DNA of 9,923 nt from an uncultured Altererythrobacter sp. Its GTDB lineage: Bacteria; Pseudomonadota; Alphaproteobacteria; Sphingomonadales; Sphingomonadaceae. The stretch lies in assembly GCA_938009055.1 (NCBI GenBank), contig CALLIO010000101.1:1-9923 (forward strand), in the 5' to 3' direction. Positions 6,253 to 9,923 of this stretch are shown here, one piece after another (within the stretch, counting starts at the first letter, position 1; every line of letters begins with the position of its first letter). Below the pieces are notes generated by a model. That model did no database searches and was not told the DNA's origin. It saw only the letters and a list, made by a program, of their open reading frames with translations. The position numbers were made by a program, and so were the translations under genes.

Positions 6253-6963
6253 GTGTCCTCAGTCAAACTTTGGATCGGCGGTATTTTCACTCCAATGGGG
6301 CTGCTGTTCGCAGGGATCGGCGGCGCCTTTTACCTTGCTGACCAAGCTTTGGAGGCAAAGGGTGGGCGCGCCAACGGAACGGTCATCGCGCTCAACCGGC
6401 ACCGCGATTCCGATGGCGACACTATGTATCAGCCCGAGGTCGAATTTCGCGATCGCAATGGCACTCAGCACCGCTTTGTCAGCAGCATTTCCAGCTCCTC
6501 GCCCGGTGTTTCACGCGGCGAGAGTGTGGGGGTGATCTATGATCCCGATGCGCCCGGTGACGCCAAAATTGACAGCTTTATGCAGCGCTACTTCTTCCCG
6601 CTGATGTTTGGCGGCATTGGCAGTGTGTTCGCCCTGATCGGAACGGGGTTTTTGTGGAGTTACTGGCGCAGGCGCGAGGTGATTTCCGATTTGAAAGAGC
6701 GCGGACTACGGATCGAGGCGCGCTTTACCCGTAGCTATATCGACCGCTCGATCCAAATAAATGGCCGCAGCCCTTACCGGGTCGAGGCCCAAGCCACCCA
6801 TCCCGCCACCGGCAAGCTCACCAGCTTCAGAAGCGAGCCGATCTGGCTCGAACTCACGCCCATCCTCGCTGGCAAGACCGTTCCCGTGCTGGTCGACATG
6901 CAAGACCCAGAGGATCATTATATCGACCTCGATGAATGGGTTAGCGAGGGCGAGCGGGCTTAG
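6253..6963 (+). CDS. DUF3592-type membrane protein, function unknown
   Basis: The product is 236 residues with two hydrophobic segments (about 6-29 and 114-137). Between them is an extracytoplasmic or cytoplasmic beta-rich stretch (38-108) of the DUF3592 pattern: GTVIAL at the start, QPEVEF in the middle and VGVIYDPDAPGDAKID (92-107) at the end. After helix 2, an Arg-rich stop (RRR 139-141) is followed by a second, related domain (about 150-230) with VPVLVDMQDPEDHYID near its end, as if the domain were duplicated. No catalytic residues or known partner can be named. The start is GTG 6253 with GGGAGAAG (6238-6245) 7 bases upstream, which decides it. It is probably co-transcribed with trmB. Its stop is 3 bp from the stop of the opposing maeB. 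Confidence 0.85.
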   Translation: MSSVKLWIGGIFTPMGLLFAGIGGAFYLADQALEAKGGRANGTVIALNRHRDSDGDTMYQPEVEFRDRNGTQHRFVSSISSSSPGVSRGESVGVIYDPDAPGDAKIDSFMQRYFFPLMFGGIGSVFALIGTGFLWSYWRRREVISDLKERGLRIEARFTRSYIDRSIQINGRSPYRVEAQATHPATGKLTSFRSEPIWLELTPILAGKTVPVLVDMQDPEDHYIDLDEWVSEGERA

Positions 6964-6966
6964 TCC

Positions 6967-9231
6967 TCAACCCACCACCCCTGCGCTTGCAAGCACGGCT
7001 AGCGTCAACACATCGGGTGCCAGCGCTGTCATCGGCACGATCTGAACCGGCTTTTCCATGCCGATCAGCATTGGGCCAATAGTCGCATCACCGCTCAGTT
7101 CGCGCAGCAATTTGGCCGACACATTGGCCGATTGCAGGCCCGGCATAATCAGCACATTGGCCGGGCCAGACAGGCGGCTAAAGGGATAAAGCTCCATCAC
7201 TTTTTCATTCAGCGCAGCATCGGGCGCCATTTCGCCTTCATACTCAAAACCGGGATCTTCTGCGTCCAAAATCGCCACGGCATCGCGGATATTGTCGAGC
7301 CATTTGCCCGATGGATTGCCGAAGGTCGAATAGGAAAGGAACGCCACGCGCGGATCATGCCCCATACGGCGTGCAACAGCGGCGGTTTCCTTGGCGATAT
7401 GAGCAAGGTCAGCCGCCGTTGGCCGTTCGTTGATCGTCGTATCAGCTAGGAAGGTCGTGTGGTTCTTGCCGATCATCATATGGATGCCAAAGGGCAGCGC
7501 ATCAGGCTTGGGATCAAGCACCAGATTCACCTCGCGCGCGGTTTGCGAGAAGGTACGGGTGAGGCCTGAAATCATCCCCTCGCCATGCCCAAGCGCGACC
7601 AGCAGAGCGGCAAAGACGTTGCGTTCTTGGTTCACCATGCGGCGCACATCGCGCTGGGTATATCCCTTGCGTTGCAGCCGCGCGTAGAGAAAGTCGACCA
7701 TCGCCGGCACATGCTCGGAATCGTTTGAGTTCTGGATCTCGAAACTTTGCGGATCAGAGACAGAAAGCTGATGCAGCTTGTCCATGACGGCCTTGGTCCG
7801 ACCCACCAGGATCGGCGTGCCATAGCCGAAATCGCGATATTGGATCGCCGCGCGCAGCACGACTTCTTCTTCAGCCTCGGCAAAGACCATCCGCTTGGGA
7901 TTGGCTTTCGCCATATTGTACGTGCCGGTCAGAACCGAAGTTGTCGGGTTGAGCCGCGATTTTAGCGAGTGCTGATAAGCGTCGAAATCCTCGATATGAA
8001 ACTTGGCAACGCCCGAATCCATCGCGGCCTTGGCAACGGCTGAGGAAACGACTTCCATCAAGCGTGGATCGAAGGGTGCGGGGATGATATAATCGGTTCC
8101 AAACTTCTGGTTCTTGCCGCCATATGCGCTGGCGACTTCCTCCGGCACGCGTTCGCGCGCAAGCTCGGCAATGGCTGTGGCAGCGGCGATTTTCATCTCT
8201 TCATTGATCGCGGTCGCCTGCACATCCAGCGCACCGCGGAAGATGAAGGGAAAGCCCAGCACATTGTTAACCTGGTTGGGGAAGTCAGATCGGCCCGTGG
8301 CGATAATCGCATCGGGGCGCACAGCCTTTGCCTCGTTCGGCATGATTTCCGGCGTGGGGTTCGCCATGGCAAAGATGATCGGCTTATCGGCCATCTTCTT
8401 CACCCATTCCGGTTTCAAGGCCCCAGCAGCTGACAGTCCCAAGAAGATATCCGCACCGTTCAGCGCTTCTTCGAGCGTATTCGCATCAGTGTCAGCCGCA
8501 TGCGCGCTTTTCCACTGGTCAAGGTTTTCGCGGTCTTTCTTAATCGGCCCCTTGCGGTCGCACATGATGACATTGTCGCCCGACACGCCCATCGCTTTCA
8601 CCAGCGCGGTGCAAGCAATCGCGGCAGCGCCTGCGCCGTTCACGACGACCTTCACATCTTTGATATCGCGCCCTGTCAGATGGCATGCATTCAGCAGGCC
8701 CGCGGCGGTGATAATCGCCGTGCCATGCTGATCGTCATGCATGATCGGAATGTTCATCCGTTCGCGCAATTCCTGCTCGATGATGAAGCATTCTGGCGCT
8801 TTGATGTCTTCCAGATTGATCCCGCCAAAGGTCGGCTCCATCAGCGCCACAGCTTCGATGAAAGCTTGCGGGTCTTCGGTGGCAAGCTCGATATCAATCG
8901 AGTCCACGTCAGCGAAGCGTTTGAACAAAACCGCCTTGCCTTCCATCACTGGCTTGGAAGCAAGCGGGCCAAGATTGCCCAGACCAAGGATCGCAGAACC
9001 GTTGGAGATAACCGCCACCAGATTGCTGCGCGCGGTGTAGCGTGCGGCGAGCGAGGGATCTTCGGCAATGGCCTCTACCGGTGCGGCAACACCGGGCGAG
9101 TAAGCAAGGCTGAGGTCGCGCTGGGTCGCCATCGGTTTCGAGGCGACAATCTCGATCTTACCGGGGCGGATCGCCTCGTGGTAATACAATGCTTCGCGCG
9201 TGGTGAAGCCCCCTTTGTTATCATCTGCCAC
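6967..9231 (-). CDS. maeB: NADP-dependent malic enzyme with C-terminal phosphotransacetylase-like domain
   Basis: Oxidatively decarboxylates malate to pyruvate and CO2, linking the TCA cycle to gluconeogenesis and supplying NADPH. The product is 754 residues from the preferred start, close to E. coli MaeB (759). The malic enzyme N-domain contains AYSPGVA (43-49), SKPVMEGK (92-99, with the catalytic-type lysines), NLEDIKAPECF (139-149, metal-binding E141 and D142) and HDDQHGTA (165-172). A Rossmann fold follows with NGAGAAAI (198-205). From about residue 430 to the end is a phosphate acetyl/butyryl-transferase-like domain, which in this family is regulatory (acetyl-CoA sensing) rather than catalytic. 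I chose GTG (complement of 9229-9231) because AAAAGGAG lies 9 bases upstream. An in-frame GTG at 9259-9261 would add 10 residues (764) but has no ribosome binding site. NADP rather than NAD use is inferred from family membership. Confidence 0.95.
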   Translation of the reverse strand: MADDNKGGFTTREALYYHEAIRPGKIEIVASKPMATQRDLSLAYSPGVAAPVEAIAEDPSLAARYTARSNLVAVISNGSAILGLGNLGPLASKPVMEGKAVLFKRFADVDSIDIELATEDPQAFIEAVALMEPTFGGINLEDIKAPECFIIEQELRERMNIPIMHDDQHGTAIITAAGLLNACHLTGRDIKDVKVVVNGAGAAAIACTALVKAMGVSGDNVIMCDRKGPIKKDRENLDQWKSAHAADTDANTLEEALNGADIFLGLSAAGALKPEWVKKMADKPIIFAMANPTPEIMPNEAKAVRPDAIIATGRSDFPNQVNNVLGFPFIFRGALDVQATAINEEMKIAAATAIAELARERVPEEVASAYGGKNQKFGTDYIIPAPFDPRLMEVVSSAVAKAAMDSGVAKFHIEDFDAYQHSLKSRLNPTTSVLTGTYNMAKANPKRMVFAEAEEEVVLRAAIQYRDFGYGTPILVGRTKAVMDKLHQLSVSDPQSFEIQNSNDSEHVPAMVDFLYARLQRKGYTQRDVRRMVNQERNVFAALLVALGHGEGMISGLTRTFSQTAREVNLVLDPKPDALPFGIHMMIGKNHTTFLADTTINERPTAADLAHIAKETAAVARRMGHDPRVAFLSYSTFGNPSGKWLDNIRDAVAILDAEDPGFEYEGEMAPDAALNEKVMELYPFSRLSGPANVLIMPGLQSANVSAKLLRELSGDATIGPMLIGMEKPVQIVPMTALAPDVLTLAVLASAGVVG

Positions 9232-9240
9232 GTCTCTGCG

Positions 9241-9248
9241 CTCCTTTT
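9241..9248 (-). promoter_or_regulatory. Ribosome binding site deciding the maeB start
   Basis: On the minus strand this reads AAAAGGAG, a near-perfect anti-16S match, 9 bases before the GTG at 9231. It lies inside the longer frame that starts at 9261, which argues against the longer start. Confidence 0.65.
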
Positions 9249-9353
9249 CGGTCCTGTTCACTATGCCCTAACTCACAGCATGAGCGAAGGATAGAGGGCG
9301 GCTCGATCAATAGATTGGCCAAAAGCGACAATCGCTGCATCTGGCCCCCGGGA

Positions 9354-9379
9354 CAAACACTTGGGCGCAAACACTTGGG
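9354..9379. repeat. 12-bp perfect direct repeat CAAACACTTGGG
   Basis: CAAACACTTGGG occurs at 9354-9365 and again at 9368-9379, separated by CG, a period of 14 bp. It lies about 60-80 bp before mutS and about 125-150 bp before maeB. It could be a pair of regulator sites or a simple local duplication; the sequence does not decide. Confidence 0.7.
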
Positions 9380-9436
9380 GGATTGCTCACAGGCCGCGCC
9401 TTCCCGAATCGGATGCGGTGGAGCTACGCCAAGCAG

Positions 9437-9923
9437 ATGGCCAAACAGCCCACACCTATGATGGCGCAATTCCTCGCGCTTAAAGAACAGGCCGAAGGAT
9501 GCTTGCTGTTCTATCGCATGGGCGACTTCTTCGAGCTGTTCTTTGATGATGCGAAAGAAGCCGCGGCAATTCTCGACATTGCTCTGACCGCGCGCGGCGA
9601 ACATGATGGCGAGCCAGTGCCAATGTGCGGCGTGCCGGTGCATGCGGCCGAAAGCTATCTCGCACGGCTGATTAAGGCGGGATGCCGGGTCGCGATTGCC
9701 GAACAGATTGAAACGCCAGAGGAGGCGAAAGAGCGGGCAAAGGCTGAAGGATCGCCGGTCTCCAAAGCTTTGGTGAAGCGCGATATTGTCCGCTTTGTGA
9801 CGGCAGGGACTCTGACTGAGGAGGCCCTGCTCGAACCGCGCCGTGCAAACTTACTCGCCGCTTTGGCTGACGTGCGCGGCGTGATTGGCATTGCGGCCTG
9901 CGATATCTCGACGGGGGCAATGG
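9437..9923 (+). CDS. mutS: DNA mismatch repair protein MutS, N-terminal 162 residues (C-terminus beyond window)
   Basis: Recognises mismatches and small loops in newly replicated DNA and recruits MutL. The visible part is the N-terminal mismatch-binding domain: TPMMAQFLALK (6-16), then LLFYRMGDFFELFFDDA (23-39). This stretch contains the conserved Phe-x-Glu mismatch-reading motif at F31 and E33 (F36 and E38 in E. coli). It is followed by LDIALTARG, VPMCGVPVHAAESYLARL and VAIAEQIETPEEA. From about 125 the connector domain begins. MutS is usually about 850-900 residues, so roughly four fifths lie beyond the edge. I chose ATG 9437 because it fits the short N-terminus of the family; a GGAG lies 13 bases upstream. 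An in-frame ATG at 9413 would add eight residues and has no ribosome binding site, so the start is not certain. Confidence 0.94.
   Translation, partial: MAKQPTPMMAQFLALKEQAEGCLLFYRMGDFFELFFDDAKEAAAILDIALTARGEHDGEPVPMCGVPVHAAESYLARLIKAGCRVAIAEQIETPEEAKERAKAEGSPVSKALVKRDIVRFVTAGTLTEEALLEPRRANLLAALADVRGVIGIAACDISTGAM

Larger units (their letters stand above)
9232..9436. promoter_or_regulatory. Divergent maeB/mutS control region
   Basis: These 205 bp must hold the promoters of both genes. No clear -35/-10 pair stands out on either strand. They contain the maeB ribosome binding site, a 12-bp tandem direct repeat (9354-9379), flanking C and G runs (CCCCC 9345-9349, GGGG 9377-9380) and one GAATC (9406-9410). 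No small gene is convincing. Confidence 0.4.

Noticed and set aside
8500..9294. 264-codon plus-strand open frame opposite maeB
   Set aside because: The sequence has no domain pattern and lies wholly opposite conserved malic enzyme motifs; it is a codon-bias shadow.
9413..9436. Earlier in-frame ATG for mutS
   Set aside because: No Shine-Dalgarno sequence, and the added residues (MRWSYAKQ) do not resemble the MutS N-terminus; kept only as an alternative.
1..9923. Mobile element, CRISPR array, defence island, tRNA or rRNA
   Set aside because: No transposase or integrase motifs, terminal repeats, spaced repeats or RNA gene signatures were seen; all large frames are housekeeping genes in a continuous core-genome layout.

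Overview
The window is a stretch of ordinary alphaproteobacterial core genome. It most resembles Sphingomonadales, probably the Erythrobacter group. This placement is inferred from a full-length CtrA cell-cycle regulator, an lptB-rpoN pair, a MaeB-type malic enzyme fused to a phosphotransacetylase-like domain, moderately high GC and GTG starts. I see no insertion sequence, prophage, CRISPR array, tRNA or rRNA, and no region whose composition looks foreign. I did not find a new multi-gene system. The points of interest are regulatory.

Layout, left to right. Positions 1-903 (minus) hold the N-terminal 301 codons of hisS, cut by the window edge. It is divergent from ppa (1031-1558, plus), with a 127-bp shared control region. 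A small three-helix membrane protein of unknown function (1586-1960, minus) converges on ppa. A 181-bp gap leads to the plus-strand pair lptB (2142-2948) and rpoN (2960-4462), separated by 11 bp and probably co-transcribed. A 235-bp region then precedes ctrA (4698-5393). It contains three GANTC sites within 47 bp and a perfect TATTAACC/GGTTAATA inverted repeat. ctrA ends at a strong intrinsic terminator (5423-5452). Next come trmB (5503-6216) and a DUF3592-type membrane protein (6253-6963), both plus. The DUF3592 gene converges on maeB (minus; preferred start 9231, stop 6967) with only 3 bp between the stop codons. Divergent from maeB, mutS begins at about 9437 and runs off the right edge. The maeB-mutS gap carries a 12-bp perfect direct repeat.

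The genes cover translation (HisRS; TrmB modifying tRNA), pyrophosphate removal (Ppa), lipopolysaccharide export (LptB), alternative transcription initiation (sigma-54), cell-cycle and motility control (CtrA), C4-to-C3 carbon flow (MaeB) and mismatch repair (MutS). Apart from lptB-rpoN and perhaps trmB-DUF3592, neighbours look like independent units. The ctrA upstream region has the layout expected for CcrM/GcrA methylation control plus CtrA autoregulation, as known in Caulobacter, but the sequence alone does not prove this.
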